Assembly (NCBI RefSeq): GCF_016774335.1
Contig: NZ_JAETWA010000041.1
Coordinates: forward strand, 124,001 to 188,000
Source of the DNA: Luteimonas saliphila
Lineage (GTDB): Bacteria; Pseudomonadota; Gammaproteobacteria; Xanthomonadales; Xanthomonadaceae
Direction: 5' to 3'
Length of the DNA stretch: 64,000 nt
Of the stretch, positions 37,649 through 48,176 are shown one piece after another (position 1 is the stretch's first letter; every line of letters begins with the position of its first letter). The notes under the pieces are model-generated. The model was not told where the DNA came from and did not search any database. It worked only from the letters and a program-made list of their open reading frames with translations. Made by a program: the position numbers and the translations under genes.

Positions 37649-38224
37649 ATGCGCAAGCGGACTGGAATGGCGCTGCTGCCGGCAATGCTGCTGGCGGGGA
37701 CGACGGCGATGGCGACACCGCCCGAACTGGAGGCCGAACAGGTCAACCTCGACCTCGCGGGCGGATGGATGGCCCTGGGCAGCTCGGCGCAGCAGCAGCT
37801 GGCGCAGTCGTTCGAGGTGACGCGGGCGGGTTACGTCAGCCACGTCATGGTGCCGATGAACTGCCATCCGAAGGCCGACGTGCGCGTCGCCCTGGAAAAG
37901 ACCACCGGCGGCATGCCCGACGGTACCGTCATGGCCTACGAGGAGCTGACCGGATACCTGTTCGACGCGCTGCCCACGCCCGCGGTGGGCATGCGCATGA
38001 TCGAGTTCACGAAGCCGGCGCTGGTGGGGCCGGGGACCTATGCGGTGACCCTGCGGGTGAAGGGCAAGCCCGACTGCGTGGTCGTGCCCGGTCCGCATGG
38101 AGACCCCTACCCGGCGGGCAAGGGCTGGTTCATTGCCCTGCCCAATCCGCCGGGGTGGATCGAACTGTTCGACGCGGGTGGCACCCGCGACCTGGCGTTC
38201 CAGGTGTTCCTGCGGCCGCTGTAG
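37649..38224 (+). CDS. secreted protein of unknown function
   Basis: 191 residues with GGAGGAA before the ATG. Signal peptide MRKRTGMALLPAMLLAGTTAMA, then a small beta-rich domain (about 30-190) with two Cys (in PMNCHPKA and KPDCVVV) that may form a disulfide. No recognisable family. Transcribed after engB with an 81-bp gap and convergent with the VIT-family gene, 3 bp from its end. Confidence 0.7.
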   Translation: MRKRTGMALLPAMLLAGTTAMATPPELEAEQVNLDLAGGWMALGSSAQQQLAQSFEVTRAGYVSHVMVPMNCHPKADVRVALEKTTGGMPDGTVMAYEELTGYLFDALPTPAVGMRMIEFTKPALVGPGTYAVTLRVKGKPDCVVVPGPHGDPYPAGKGWFIALPNPPGWIELFDAGGTRDLAFQVFLRPL

Positions 38225-38227
38225 GGC

Positions 38228-38923
38228 TCAGGCGCGCACGTCGAACAGCTGTCCGATCAGGGCCGCGGCGACCATCGCCAGCGCGCCCCAGAAACCGACG
38301 CGCAGCGCGCCGCGCACCATCGGCGCGCCGCCGAGCCTGGCGGCCGCGGCGCCCGACAGCAGCAGTCCGGCCAGCGTGGCGGCCGCGACCACCAGTTGCA
38401 CCCGCGACGGCGGCGACAGCAGCGCCGAGAGCACCGGCAACGCGGCGCCGACGCAGAACGCCGCGGCCGACGACAACGCCGCCTGCAGCGGACGCGCGCG
38501 CAGGGCCTCGGTGATGCCGAGCTCGTCGCGCGCATGCGCGCCGAGCGCATCGTGCCGGGTGAGCTGTTCGGCGACGGTGCGCGCGAGCGCGGGTTCGAGC
38601 CCCCGCAGCCGGTAGATCGCCGCCAGCTCCTCGAGTTCGGCGACCGGCTGCTCGCGCAGCTCCCGCCGCTCGACCGCGAGGTCCGCGGCTTCGGTGTCGG
38701 CCTGCGACTGCACCGAGACGTATTCGCCCGCCGCCATCGAGATCGCGCCGGCAACGGTCGCGGCCACGCCCGTGACCAGCACCGTTTCGTGCAGCGCGCC
38801 GGCCGCGGCCACCGCCACCACCACGCCCGCCACCGAGACGATCCCGTCGTTGGCGCCGAGCACCGCCGCGCGCAGCCAGCCGGCGCGGTGGCTGCGATGG
38901 CGTTCGGGGTGGCGGCTGGTCAT
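38228..38923 (-). CDS. VIT1/CCC1-family transporter
   Basis: 231 residues. Begins [31 protein letters not shown], the first helix motif of VIT proteins, followed by [17 protein letters not shown] (second motif), a charged cytoplasmic metal-binding segment (about 75-140) and three more helices. Family members move Fe2+ or Mn2+ out of the cytosol. Single gene between two convergent neighbours. Confidence 0.92.
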   Translation of the reverse strand: MTSRHPERHRSHRAGWLRAAVLGANDGIVSVAGVVVAVAAAGALHETVLVTGVAATVAGAISMAAGEYVSVQSQADTEAADLAVERRELREQPVAELEELAAIYRLRGLEPALARTVAEQLTRHDALGAHARDELGITEALRARPLQAALSSAAAFCVGAALPVLSALLSPPSRVQLVVAAATLAGLLLSGAAAARLGGAPMVRGALRVGFWGALAMVAAALIGQLFDVRA

Positions 38924-39028
38924 CGCGGCGCTCCGGCGCTGGCGGCGGAAGCCGGATTCTGGCGCAAACGGCCGCGCCGAGACGGAATGCGAAGCGCATG
39001 CATCCGCATGCGCAGCACCACCGCCGCG

Positions 39029-40888
39029 TCAGTCGAGTTCGAGGATCAGCGGCGCCCTGGCCGGCAGCAGCAGCGTGTCGTCCAGCGCCAGACGCCGTCG
39101 TCCGTCGAGCACGTCGACGGCGGCGCGCGCACCGCCCAGCGAACCGGCGAAGCGCGCCAGCGCCAGCGGCGTGTCGGCCTGGTTGCGGTTGAGCGCCACC
39201 ATCACCGTGTTGCCTTCGCCGTGGCGGAAGTAGACGTACACGCCGTCCTCGGGCGCGTAGTGGGTCAGACTGCCGGCGTGCAGCGCCGGCGCGCGCCGGC
39301 GCCAGTCAAACAAAGTGCGCACGAAGGCCTGCGCCTCGCGCTGCCGCGGCGAAAGTCCCGCGCCGGTGAATGCGCTGGCGACATCGCCGTTCCAGCCGCC
39401 CGGCATGTCGGCGCGCAGCTCGCCGTCGCGGCGCTGCGCCGGTCCGCGCAGCAGCACTTCCGAGCCGTAGTAGAACTGCGGGATGCCGCGGCTGGTGGCG
39501 ACGAAGGCGAGGGCGAGCTTCCACAGCCCGAGGTCGCCGTCGACATGCGCCAGCAGGCGCGTGGTGTCGTGGTTCTCGGCGAACACCACCAGCGCGTCCG
39601 GATCGGGGTAGAGGAAGTCGTTGGCCAGCGCCTCGTACAGCGGCATCCAGTCGCCTTCCCAGCCGGCCGGCCGCAGCAGGGCGTCGCGCAGGGCGATGTG
39701 CACCGGGAAGTCCATCATGCTGGTCATGTGCGGCACGTGGCCGGAGGCATTGGCCTTGCCGCGCTGCCAGTGCGCGACGATCGCCGGGTTCGCGCTCCAT
39801 TCCTCGCCGACCATGTCGAAGTCCGGGTACTCGTCCATCACCGCCTTCGCCCAGGCGGACAGGAACGCGGTGTCGGCATAGCCGAAGGTGTCCTCGCGGA
39901 TGCCGGCCAGGCCCGCGTACTCGATCCACCAAAGCGTGTTCTGGATCAGGTAGCGCGCCAGGTGCGGGTTGCGCTGGTTGAGGTCGGGCATCGCCTCGAC
40001 GAACCAGCCGTCGGTGAAGGCGGCGCGATCGCCGGGCGCGGCATGCGGATCCTGGATCGTGGTGCGGCGGTGGTTGGTCGGGACGAAGCGGCCTGCGTGG
40101 TTGATCCAGTCATCGCTGGGCGGGTCGCGCATCCACCAGTGCTCCGACCCGATATGGTTGAGCACCACGTCCATCACCAGACCGATGCCGTGCGCGCGCG
40201 CCTCGCGCGACAGCACGCGCAGATCCTCGTTGCGGCCCATGCGCGGGTCGACGCGGTACAGGTCGGTGATCGCGTAGCCGTGGTAGGAGTGGCTGGGCTG
40301 GTCGTTCTCCAGCACCGGCGTCGGCCACAGCCGGGTGAAGCCGAGCGAGGCGATGTAGCCCAGGTGCGCGCGCATGCCCGCGAGGTCGCCGCCGTGGCGG
40401 CCGTCGGGATCGGCGCGGTCGGCGGCTTCGCGCATGCCGGCGACGCTGTCGTTGCCCGGATCGCCGTTGGCGAAGCGGTCGGGCGTGACCAGGTAGATCG
40501 CGTCCGAGCCGTCGAAGCCGCGCGGCGGCGCCGGTTCGCGCGCATCGATCCGCCACGGGTGGCGCGCGACGACCTCGCCGCCGTCGAGGAACTCGATCTC
40601 GAGCGCGCCCGGCACCGTGTCGTCGCCGATCTCGACGGTGACGAACAGGTAGTTGGGATTGCCGGTCGTCTGCACCTCGACGATGCGCAGGCCCGGATGC
40701 GACAGGCGCGGCGACAGCGACGCGATCCCGCGACCATGCACCATCAGCTCGACCTGGCGGTACTGCATGCCGACCCACCAGTTGCCCGGTTCGAGCCGCT
40801 CGATGGTGGTTGCGCCCGCCGGCACGATCGCTGTCAGCAGCAGCGCGCAGCCCAGCATTGCCAGCCGAATCAGCCTCATCTTCTTCAT
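39029..40888 (-). CDS. secreted GH13 cyclomaltodextrinase/neopullulanase-type amylase
   Basis: 619 residues. Signal peptide ([16 protein letters not shown]), a Cyc-maltodext_N-type beta-sandwich (about 28-125, [24 protein letters not shown]), then the (beta/alpha)8 barrel. GH13 regions: [22 protein letters not shown] (nucleophile Asp), III MVGEEW (acid Glu), [11 protein letters not shown]. Should cleave alpha-1,4-glucans or cyclodextrins in the periplasm. No maltose transport genes lie beside it. The ATG at 40888 follows GGGGA closely; the ATG at 40879 is the alternative. Confidence 0.92.
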   Translation of the reverse strand: MKKMRLIRLAMLGCALLLTAIVPAGATTIERLEPGNWWVGMQYRQVELMVHGRGIASLSPRLSHPGLRIVEVQTTGNPNYLFVTVEIGDDTVPGALEIEFLDGGEVVARHPWRIDAREPAPPRGFDGSDAIYLVTPDRFANGDPGNDSVAGMREAADRADPDGRHGGDLAGMRAHLGYIASLGFTRLWPTPVLENDQPSHSYHGYAITDLYRVDPRMGRNEDLRVLSREARAHGIGLVMDVVLNHIGSEHWWMRDPPSDDWINHAGRFVPTNHRRTTIQDPHAAPGDRAAFTDGWFVEAMPDLNQRNPHLARYLIQNTLWWIEYAGLAGIREDTFGYADTAFLSAWAKAVMDEYPDFDMVGEEWSANPAIVAHWQRGKANASGHVPHMTSMMDFPVHIALRDALLRPAGWEGDWMPLYEALANDFLYPDPDALVVFAENHDTTRLLAHVDGDLGLWKLALAFVATSRGIPQFYYGSEVLLRGPAQRRDGELRADMPGGWNGDVASAFTGAGLSPRQREAQAFVRTLFDWRRRAPALHAGSLTHYAPEDGVYVYFRHGEGNTVMVALNRNQADTPLALARFAGSLGGARAAVDVLDGRRRLALDDTLLLPARAPLILELD

Positions 40889-41052
40889 TTCCCCGCCAGC
40901 GATGCCGGCGAGGCTACAGGCGCGCGCGAAGGCCGGGCAACACGTGCGTGGATGAATTCGTATGCATTGGGTGGCGTGGCCGCGCCGCATCGCGCGCACC
41001 GGTGGCGCGCCTGCGTTCCAGCCCCGGAATGCCGCATGCCGCGCCGGCGTTC

Positions 41053-41058
41053 TATAGT
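41053..41058 (+). promoter_or_regulatory. possible -10 element of gshA
   Basis: TATAGT followed by GCCGCC, 58 nt before the gshA ATG. No good -35 at 16-18 nt upstream. Confidence 0.35.
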
Positions 41059-41116
41059 GCCGCCTCGCGAACGCCGGCCGTCCGGGCCGGGCGCCTCCAT
41101 CCGTCCGAGCGCCCCC

Positions 41117-42481
41117 ATGTCGAGTCCCAGCCACGCCGGCGACACGCCGATCACCCACCGCGACCAGCTGGTGGCGGTGCTCGCATCGGGCGAAAAGTCG
41201 ATCGAAGACTGGCGCATCGGCACCGAGCACGAGAAGTTCGGCTTCCGCTTCGACGACCTGAGGCCGCCGCCGTTCGAGGGCGAGCGCGGCATCGAGGCGC
41301 TGCTCGAGGGACTGACCCGTTTCGACTGGCAGGCGGTGCAGGAACATGGCAACACCATCGCCCTGCTCAAGGATGGCGCTTCGGTCACGTTGGAACCGGC
41401 GGGGCAGCTGGAGCTGTCGGGCGCGCCGCTGGTCGACATCCACGAAACCTGCCGCGAGGTCGGCAGCCACCTGCGCGAGGTCAAGGCGGTCGCCGACGAA
41501 CTGCGCCTGGGCTTCCTCGGCATGGGCTTCCAGCCCAAGTGGCGGCGCGCGGACATGCCGTGGATGCCCAAGGGCCGCTACCGGATCATGCGCGATTACA
41601 TGCCCAAGGTCGGCCGGCTCGGCCTGGACATGATGACCCGCACCTGCACCGTCCAGGTCAACCTCGACTACGCGGACGAGGCGGACATGGTGAAGAAGTT
41701 CCGCGTCTCGCTCGCGTTGCAGCCGGTCGCCACCGCGCTGTTCGCCGATTCGCCCTTTACGGAAGGGCGTCCGAACGGCTACCTCAGCTACCGCTCGCAC
41801 ATCTGGACCGACACCGACCCCGGCCGCACCGGCATGCTCGACTTCGTGTTCGAGGACGGGTTCGGCTACGAGCGCTACGTCGACTACCTGCTCGACGTGC
41901 CGATGTACTTCTCCTATCGCGACGGCGAATACATCGACGCCGCCGGCAAGTCGTTCCGCGATTTCCTCGCCGGCCGGCTCGACGTGCTCCCCGGCGCGCT
42001 GCCGAACCTGCGCGACTGGAACGACCACATGACCACCGCCTTCCCGGAAGTGCGGCTGAAGAAGTACCTGGAGATGCGCGGCGCCGACGGCGGTCCCTGG
42101 AGCCGGCTGTGCGCGCTGCCTGCGTTCTGGGTCGGCCTGCTCTACGACGATGCGGCGCTCGACGCCGCGTGGGACCTGGTGAAGGACTTCAGCCGCGAGG
42201 AGCGCCACGCCCTGCGCGACGGCGTGCCCCGGCATGCGCTGGGCCTGCCGTTCCGCGGCGGCAGCGTGCGCGATCTGTCGCGAGCGGCGCTGGAGATCGC
42301 CGCCGCCGGCCTCGCGCGGCGCGCGCGCCACAACGCGGGCGGCGAGGACGAGCGCGAGTTCCTCACCCCGCTGCTGGAAGTGGTCGATGCCGGTCAGACG
42401 CCCGCCGAGCGCAAGCTGGCGCTGTTCCACGGGCCATGGCAGGGCGACATCGACCACGTGTTCCGGGAGTTCGCGTACTGA
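41117..42481 (+). CDS. gshA: glutamate-cysteine ligase, plant-type
   Basis: 454 residues, beginning [23 protein letters not shown]. Motifs [10 protein letters not shown] near the start, [21 protein letters not shown] and [20 protein letters not shown] are those of the GCS2/plant-type enzyme rather than the E. coli type. Makes gamma-glutamylcysteine, the first step to glutathione, the cofactor of the FrmA/FghA pathway encoded at 56-58 kb. gshB is not in the window. Confidence 0.95.
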   Translation: MSSPSHAGDTPITHRDQLVAVLASGEKSIEDWRIGTEHEKFGFRFDDLRPPPFEGERGIEALLEGLTRFDWQAVQEHGNTIALLKDGASVTLEPAGQLELSGAPLVDIHETCREVGSHLREVKAVADELRLGFLGMGFQPKWRRADMPWMPKGRYRIMRDYMPKVGRLGLDMMTRTCTVQVNLDYADEADMVKKFRVSLALQPVATALFADSPFTEGRPNGYLSYRSHIWTDTDPGRTGMLDFVFEDGFGYERYVDYLLDVPMYFSYRDGEYIDAAGKSFRDFLAGRLDVLPGALPNLRDWNDHMTTAFPEVRLKKYLEMRGADGGPWSRLCALPAFWVGLLYDDAALDAAWDLVKDFSREERHALRDGVPRHALGLPFRGGSVRDLSRAALEIAAAGLARRARHNAGGEDEREFLTPLLEVVDAGQTPAERKLALFHGPWQGDIDHVFREFAY

Positions 42482-42991
42482 TTCGCGCGCAGGTTGGCGC
42501 GTGAGGGGTGGCTTGCCCCGCGAAGCTTGCCATCCCGAGCGCAGCGAGGATGTGGTTTCCGGCGAATCGCGCCTGAAGGCGCTCCTACGGTTTGCCCACG
42601 TCCCCTGACCCGACCCCACACTGCAGCTCGCAGCACCCGAACGCTCCTGTAGGAGCGCCTTCAGGCGCGAACGCGGATCGATCCAATCCAGTGCCGCGCA
42701 GCGCCTGCAGTCGCACCGTGAATCGGAGACCAGATCCCTCGCTGCGCTCGGGATGACACACACACAATGGGATGACGAGTCCGGGCGGGTGACATACCGC
42801 CGCCGCTGCGGTCGCCCGTCAGTTGGCGGTTGGCGTCGTACCTGCCGACACTCGTGTCGCTTCAGTCCGGGCCTTCCCCGCCATTGCGAGACGTGGCGGG
42901 CGCGTCCTGCCAGACGGGACGTGGGCAGGACCGACGGTTGCGCCGGCAACGGATGCTGCACTGCGGCAGGAAACGCGCTAACGTCTTGCGG
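42482..42991. repeat. gene-free repeat-rich region between gshA and ppc
   Basis: 510 bp with no convincing gene. Outer inverted repeat CATCCCGAGCGCAGCGAGGA at 42531-42550, with its complement CCTCGCTGCGCTCGGGATG at 42737-42756. Within it are two REP-like cores (42567-42588 minus, 42650-42670 plus) in a tail-to-tail pair. After the second core, about 40 bp match the extended tail seen at 16617 in reverse. The nested structure is about 225 bp long and has no open frame. From 42760 to 42978 I see nothing distinct. Confidence 0.75.
42979..42984 (+). promoter_or_regulatory. -10-like box immediately before ppc
   Basis: TAACGT, 7 nt before the ppc ATG, which would give a leaderless or nearly leaderless mRNA. 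No Shine-Dalgarno is visible before the ATG. Confidence 0.35.
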
Positions 42992-45709
42992 ATGAATATT
43001 CCCGACGGCCCGCTGCGCGACCAACTCGAATTCGCCGAGACCGACGCCCTGCTGCGCGACGACGTGCGCCAGCTCGGGACGCTGGTCGGAGAGGTGCTGG
43101 CCGAGCAGGGTTCGCCGGCGCTGCTGGCCGAAGTGGAGGGCATCCGCCGCGCCGCGATCGCGCGACGCGAGCAGGGCCTGCCGGTCGATGCGCTGGTCGA
43201 GGAGATGGCCCGGGTGCCGCTGACCGATGCCGAGGCCGTGGTGCGCGCGTTCTCGACCTACTTCGGCGCGATCAACCTCGCCGAGCGCGTGCACCGCATC
43301 CGTCGCCGCCGCGACTACGAGCGCAGCAGCGACCAGCCGCAGCCGGGTGGCTTCGAGGCCGTGCTGCGCGACCTGCGCGACGATGGCGTCAGCTTCGAAG
43401 AACTCGTCGCCACGTTGCCGCGGCTGTGGGTCGAACCGGTGTTCACCGCGCATCCCACCGAGGCGGTACGCCGGGTGATGCTGGAGAAGGAGCGCGAGAT
43501 CGTCGAACGGCTGGTCGAGGACATCGACCGCACGCGCACGCCGGTGGAGCGCCGCGCCGCGCTCGAACGCATCCGCCTATCGCTCACCGCGGGCTGGCAG
43601 ACCAGCGACACGCCTGCGCACAAGCCCACGGTCGCCGACGAGGTGGAACACGTCGGCTACTACCTGGCGAACATGCTCTACCGCGTGGTGCCGGTGTACT
43701 ACGAGGCCTTCGCCGATGCGGTGGAGGCGGTGTACGGGCGCCGCATCACCCTGCCGCAGGTGCTGCGCTTCGGCACCTGGGTGGGCGGCGACATGGACGG
43801 CAACCCCAACGTCAACGCCGGGACCATCCGCGCCGCGCTCGACGCGCAGCGGGCGCAGGCGATCGCGCAGTACCGCGCCGACCTGCGCGCACTGGGCAAC
43901 ACGCTCACCCAGTCGCAGGGCCGGGTGGAAGTGGACGCGGCAGTGCTCGCGCGCATCGACGACTACATTACCCGGCTGCCGCAGGCGGCGTCGCGGCTGC
44001 GGCCGCGCCTGGCCGACATGCCCTACCGGCGCCTGATCGACCTGATGAAGGCGCGCCTCGCGCTCGCCGCCGAATCGGATGCGTCGGGCTACGCCGGCGC
44101 ACGCGAGTTCATCTCCGATCTAGAGCTGATCGACGCCAGCCTGCTGCACCACCGCGGCGAGCACGCCGGGCGCTTCGCCTTGCAGCGCGTGCTGTGGCGC
44201 GCGCGCACCTTCGGCTTCCACCTCGCCGCGCTCGACCTGCGCCAGGACTCGGCGGTCCACGATGCCGCGCTCGCCGACCTGCTCGACGACGGCGACTGGG
44301 CCGCACGCGAGCCCGCCGACCGCACCTCGCGCCTGCGGGCGCTGCTCGACAAGCCGCCGTCCGCGCCGCGTGCGCCCGGCGACGTGCTGGCGTCCACGCT
44401 CGACGTATTCCGCACCGTGCTCGACCTGCGTCGCAGCCATGGCGTCGCCGCGATCGGCCTGTACATCATCAGCATGAGCCGCAGCGCGGCCGACGCACTG
44501 GCGGTCCTGGCGCTGGCGCGCGTGGCCGGCTGCGTCGAGGACGGCACGGTGCCGCTGGACGTCTCGCCGCTGTTCGAAACCGTCGATGACCTCAAGGCCG
44601 CGCCCGGCGTGATGCGTTCGCTGTTCGAGGATCCGGCCTATCGTTGCCACCTGGCGGCGCGCGGCGACGAGCAGACGGTGATGCTGGGCTACTCCGACAG
44701 CGCCAAGGACGGCGGCCTGTTCGCCTCGCGCTGGGCGCTTCAGCGCACCCAGGTGGAGCTGACCGCACTGGCCAACGAGTTCGGCGTGCGGATCATGTTC
44801 TTCCACGGCCGCGGCGGCTCGGTCAGCCGCGGCGGCGGCAAGACCGAGCGCGCGGTCATCGCCGCGCCGCGCGGCTCGGTGAACGGCTCGATGCGCGTCA
44901 CCGAGCAGGGCGAGGTGATCCACCGCAAGTACGGCATCCGCGCGCTGGCGCTGCGCAACCTGGAGCAGACCACCGGCGCGGTGCTGCGCGCCACCCTGCG
45001 TCCGCGTCCGCGCGATCCGCGCGAGGAATCCTGGAAGGAGATGGCGAAGGCGCTGGCCGAGGCCTCGCGCTCGCACTACCGCGCGCTGGTGCACGAGCAT
45101 CCCGACTTTCCCGACTATTTCCGCGCCGCCACGCCGGTGGACGTGATCGAACGCCTGCAGATCGGCTCGCGTCCTTCGCGCCGGCGCGAGGGCGGCATCG
45201 ACAACCTGCGCGCGATCCCGTGGGTATTCGCCTGGTCGCAGAACCGCTCCGGCCTCACCGGCTGGTACGGCATCGGCCACGCGCTGTGCCAGGGCGTGCA
45301 GCGCCACGGCCAGGACGCGATAGCCGAGATGGCGCGCGACTGGCCGTTCTTCGCCGCGGTGCTCGACGACGTCGAGATGCTGCTGGCCAAATCCGACCTC
45401 GCCATCTTCGAGCGCTATTCGCAGCTGGCGGGCCCGCTGCACGACACCTTCCACCCGGGCATCGCCGAGGAGTTCCTGCGCACCTGCGACGCGATCCTGC
45501 TGCTCAAGCAGCGCGACCGGATCCTCGCAGACGACTACCGCCTGCGGCTCTCGATCCGCCTGCGCAACCCCTACGTCGATCCACTGAGCCTGCTGCAGGT
45601 CGAACTGCTCAAGCGCTGGCGCGAGGGTGGCCGCGAGGACGACGGCCTGCTGCGCGCGCTGGTCTCCACGGTCAACGGCATCTCGGCGGGAATCCAGAAC
45701 ACCGGTTGA
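42992..45709 (+). CDS. ppc: phosphoenolpyruvate carboxylase
   Basis: 905 residues from MNIPDGPLRDQLEFAE. Catalytic His in VFTAHPTEA, PEP-binding GGDMDGNPNV, the LGYSDSAKDGG block and the Gly-rich FHGRGGSVSRGGG are all intact; it ends NGISAGIQNTG as in other members. Carboxylates PEP to oxaloacetate to refill the TCA cycle. Length is normal for the family (883 in E. coli). An open frame extends upstream to 42830 but lacks family similarity. Confidence 0.97.
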   Translation: MNIPDGPLRDQLEFAETDALLRDDVRQLGTLVGEVLAEQGSPALLAEVEGIRRAAIARREQGLPVDALVEEMARVPLTDAEAVVRAFSTYFGAINLAERVHRIRRRRDYERSSDQPQPGGFEAVLRDLRDDGVSFEELVATLPRLWVEPVFTAHPTEAVRRVMLEKEREIVERLVEDIDRTRTPVERRAALERIRLSLTAGWQTSDTPAHKPTVADEVEHVGYYLANMLYRVVPVYYEAFADAVEAVYGRRITLPQVLRFGTWVGGDMDGNPNVNAGTIRAALDAQRAQAIAQYRADLRALGNTLTQSQGRVEVDAAVLARIDDYITRLPQAASRLRPRLADMPYRRLIDLMKARLALAAESDASGYAGAREFISDLELIDASLLHHRGEHAGRFALQRVLWRARTFGFHLAALDLRQDSAVHDAALADLLDDGDWAAREPADRTSRLRALLDKPPSAPRAPGDVLASTLDVFRTVLDLRRSHGVAAIGLYIISMSRSAADALAVLALARVAGCVEDGTVPLDVSPLFETVDDLKAAPGVMRSLFEDPAYRCHLAARGDEQTVMLGYSDSAKDGGLFASRWALQRTQVELTALANEFGVRIMFFHGRGGSVSRGGGKTERAVIAAPRGSVNGSMRVTEQGEVIHRKYGIRALALRNLEQTTGAVLRATLRPRPRDPREESWKEMAKALAEASRSHYRALVHEHPDFPDYFRAATPVDVIERLQIGSRPSRRREGGIDNLRAIPWVFAWSQNRSGLTGWYGIGHALCQGVQRHGQDAIAEMARDWPFFAAVLDDVEMLLAKSDLAIFERYSQLAGPLHDTFHPGIAEEFLRTCDAILLLKQRDRILADDYRLRLSIRLRNPYVDPLSLLQVELLKRWREGGREDDGLLRALVSTVNGISAGIQNTG

Positions 45710-45746
45710 GTCCGCGCAGGCCGGCGGCGAGGCGGGCATCGCACCG

Positions 45747-46589
45747 CTAGAAACTGCTGTTGCCGCCGATATCGGCGCAGTTCGCGATCGGCGTGGCGAA
45801 TCCGCCCACGAGGTTGTCGCGGCACTGCGCGTCACCACCGGAAGTGGCGAGGATGCCGGTGCCGCTGGTCGACCCGTCCGAGACCACCTGGTTGCCGCTG
45901 ATGCGTCCGGCGACATTGGCGAGGATGCCGATGGCCGAACCGGTGCCGCTTGCCGCCAGGCCGCGGACCCGGTTGCCGGTGGCACGGCCGCCGAACAGGG
46001 TGATGCCGGTGGTGCTGGCATCGGGCTGCACCGCGAACACGCCGGAGACCACGTTGTCGACGACCTCGGCATCGCCGACGAAGAGACCGTAGCCGCTGGC
46101 CTGCCCCGTCCCGCCGCCCGTGTCGTGGACGCGGTTGCGGCGGACGACGTTGCGCTCGCCATTGACCCGGATGCCGCCGTACAGGTTGTCGTCGAGGCGG
46201 TTGTCCTCCACCACGTGCTCTCCGCCATTGTCGAGGTTGATGCCGATCAGGAAGCCGCGCACGGTGCAGCGGCGCACGACCGTGTTGCGGCGCGACGATG
46301 CGCGGATCCCGGTCGCCCGCGACGACGGGCCGGCCGCGAGGCCGCCCAGCTTGAAATCGTTGCAATGCAGCGCCACGCCGTCGGCGGCGATGGTGATCGC
46401 CGCGCCCTCCGAGATCGCCGTCGACAGGTCGCGGCGCAGGCACCACACGCCGGGGGCGGAAATCGTCGCCGGCACGCTGTCGACGAAACCGGTGCAGGTG
46501 GCGGACGCCTCCGCGCGCGCGCCGGTCGACGCGCCCGCGAGGACGCACGAGAGCAGCAGCGGGGCCCAGCAGGGCAGGATCGTCGGCAT
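45747..46589 (-). CDS. secreted right-handed beta-helix repeat protein (paralogue A)
   Basis: 280 residues, signal peptide (LLLSCVLAGASTGARA), then CTGFVDSVPATI..GVWCLRRDLST with two Cys, and CNDFKLGGLAAG, which the paralogues share. From about 95 on, repeated V..N.....GI......V..N motifs (VVEDNRLDDNLYGGI, VVRRNRVHDTG, GNQVVSDGST) predict a NosD-type parallel beta-helix. Ends CADIGGNSSF; all three paralogues finish GGN-x-x-F. GAGGAA sits 7 nt before the ATG. Last of three tandem genes. Substrate or binding partner unknown. Confidence 0.85.
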   Translation of the reverse strand: MPTILPCWAPLLLSCVLAGASTGARAEASATCTGFVDSVPATISAPGVWCLRRDLSTAISEGAAITIAADGVALHCNDFKLGGLAAGPSSRATGIRASSRRNTVVRRCTVRGFLIGINLDNGGEHVVEDNRLDDNLYGGIRVNGERNVVRRNRVHDTGGGTGQASGYGLFVGDAEVVDNVVSGVFAVQPDASTTGITLFGGRATGNRVRGLAASGTGSAIGILANVAGRISGNQVVSDGSTSGTGILATSGGDAQCRDNLVGGFATPIANCADIGGNSSF

Positions 46590-46624
46590 GGAGGTTCCTC
46601 GATGGAGAGTGCGTCGGGCGGCGG

Positions 46625-47307
46625 CTAGAACGTCAGGTTGCCGCCGCCGTCCCGGCAGGTCAGGTACTGGTTGTAGGCGAAGCCACCGACGGTGTTGCCA
46701 CTGCACAGCGTGGAGCTGTCGGAGTCGCCCTGGACGCCGACGCCGTAATGGGACCAGACCCCGGACACCAGGTTGCCGACGACGTCGGCGCCGTGGGCGC
46801 TGATCCCGCGGCTGGAGTTCGAACCCGGTCTGCCGCCGGTGCCGTACACCACGTTGTCGCGCACCACGCTCCTGCCGCCCACGAAATCGATGCCGGTTTC
46901 GCGGCTGCCGTCGATCCGTTGCGCTCCAGCACCGCGGCTTCGCCCCCGAGCATGCGGATGCCGACCCGGAAGCCGCGGATGCCGCAGTTGCGGATGACGA
47001 TGCGGTCGCGTTGCGAGGCATCCACGCCGCGGGCATCGGTCGCCGGGCCCGCGCCGAGCCCGCCGATCTTGAAGCCGTTGCAGTCGAGCGTGACGTCGTC
47101 GGTCGCCACCACGATCGCGCTGCCGCTGGCCTGCTGCGTGGTCAGGTCGCCGCGCAGGCACCACACGCCCGGGGAGGCGATCACTGCCGGCACGCTGTCG
47201 ACGAAGCCGGTGCAGCTCGCGTGCGTGTCTGCCTGCGTGGTTCCGGGCATCGAGCAGAGTCCCACCGTGGCGATCAGCACGAACGCGACATGGCGGAGGT
47301 GGCGCAT
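46625..47307 (-). pseudogene. beta-helix protein paralogue B, frameshifted
   Basis: The frame starts at 47307 (MRHLRHVAFVLIATVGLC) and follows paralogues A and C through VPAVIASPGVWCLRGDLTT and CNGFKIGGLGAG to VLERN. At about 46918 one G is missing on the plus strand: after AAC the sequence reads GGATCGAC where CGGATCGAC would continue as RIDGSRETGIDF. The rest of the domain (VVRDNVVYGTGGRPG to GGGNLTF) is intact in the +1 frame up to a stop at 46625. A single-base deletion in an otherwise conserved gene; either a recent pseudogene or a sequencing error. The product would be about 227 residues if repaired. Confidence 0.8.
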
Positions 47308-47333
47308 GGTGGTCTCCCGGGCCGGGCGCGTGG

Positions 47334-48176
47334 TCAGAAGTGGGTGTTGCCGCCGATGTCGGTGCAGGCGCGCACCGCGATCGAGAAGCCGCCGGTCTGG
47401 TTGCCCGCGCAGTGGCTGCTGCCGGCGAGCGTGTCGTTGTTGCCGTAGATCGCGAAGCCATCGATCGCCGGGCTCGCGACCACGTGGTTGTCGCTGATCC
47501 GGCCCATCACCGTCGCCCAGATCCCGTACCCGCTCCAGCCGGTGAGTCCGCGCACGCTGTTGCCGCGGACCACCACGCCCGCGCCGCCGGCCTCGATCCC
47601 GAACACGCTGCCGTCGGCCCCGTGCGCGGTGAACACGCCGGCGACGAGGTTGTCGAGGACGTCGGCATCGCGGGTGTTGATGGCCGTCGTCCTCCAGTAG
47701 CCGCCGCCGGTGTCGAACACGCGGTTGCGTTGCACCACGCTGTTCTCGCCGTAGACGCTGATCCCGGAGATCAGGCTGTTGTCGGCGAGATTGTCCTCGA
47801 CCAGGTGGCCCGCGTCCCCGTCGAGGTTGATGCCGGTGTGAAAGCCCCGAAACGCGCAGCGGCGCACGCCGATGTTCTGCCGGTTGACGGCGCGGATCCC
47901 GCTCGCGAGCGAGGCGTTGCCCGCCGCCAGGCCGCCGATCTTGAAGTCGTTGCAGTCGATGGTGACGTTGTTGGTGTTGACGGTGATCGCCGCGCCGCTG
48001 GTGATCGCGGTGGACAGGTCCTGGCGCAGGCACCAGACGCCCTGGGTGGTGATCGTCGCCGGCAGCGTGGTGATGAACCCCTGGCAGGTATTGAAGGTCT
48101 CCGCGCGCGCCTGGTGCGGGAGGACGGGCAGGCCGGCCCACAGCAGGGCGGCGAGCGGCAGGAAGCGCAGGGACAT
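47334..48176 (-). CDS. secreted right-handed beta-helix repeat protein (paralogue C)
   Basis: 280 residues, same length as paralogue A. Signal peptide MSLRFLPLAALLWAGLPVLPHQARA; shared core CQGFITTLPATI..GVWCLRQDLST and CNDFKIGGLAAG; beta-helix repeats (LVEDNLADNSLISGI, VVQRNRVFDTGGG, VVRGNSVRGLTG); C-terminus CTDIGGNTHF. GGAG is 8 nt before the ATG. First of three tandem minus-strand genes and divergent from the ECF sigma gene. Exported, probably periplasmic or surface; no catalytic site recognised. Confidence 0.85.
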   Translation of the reverse strand: MSLRFLPLAALLWAGLPVLPHQARAETFNTCQGFITTLPATITTQGVWCLRQDLSTAITSGAAITVNTNNVTIDCNDFKIGGLAAGNASLASGIRAVNRQNIGVRRCAFRGFHTGINLDGDAGHLVEDNLADNSLISGISVYGENSVVQRNRVFDTGGGYWRTTAINTRDADVLDNLVAGVFTAHGADGSVFGIEAGGAGVVVRGNSVRGLTGWSGYGIWATVMGRISDNHVVASPAIDGFAIYGNNDTLAGSSHCAGNQTGGFSIAVRACTDIGGNTHF

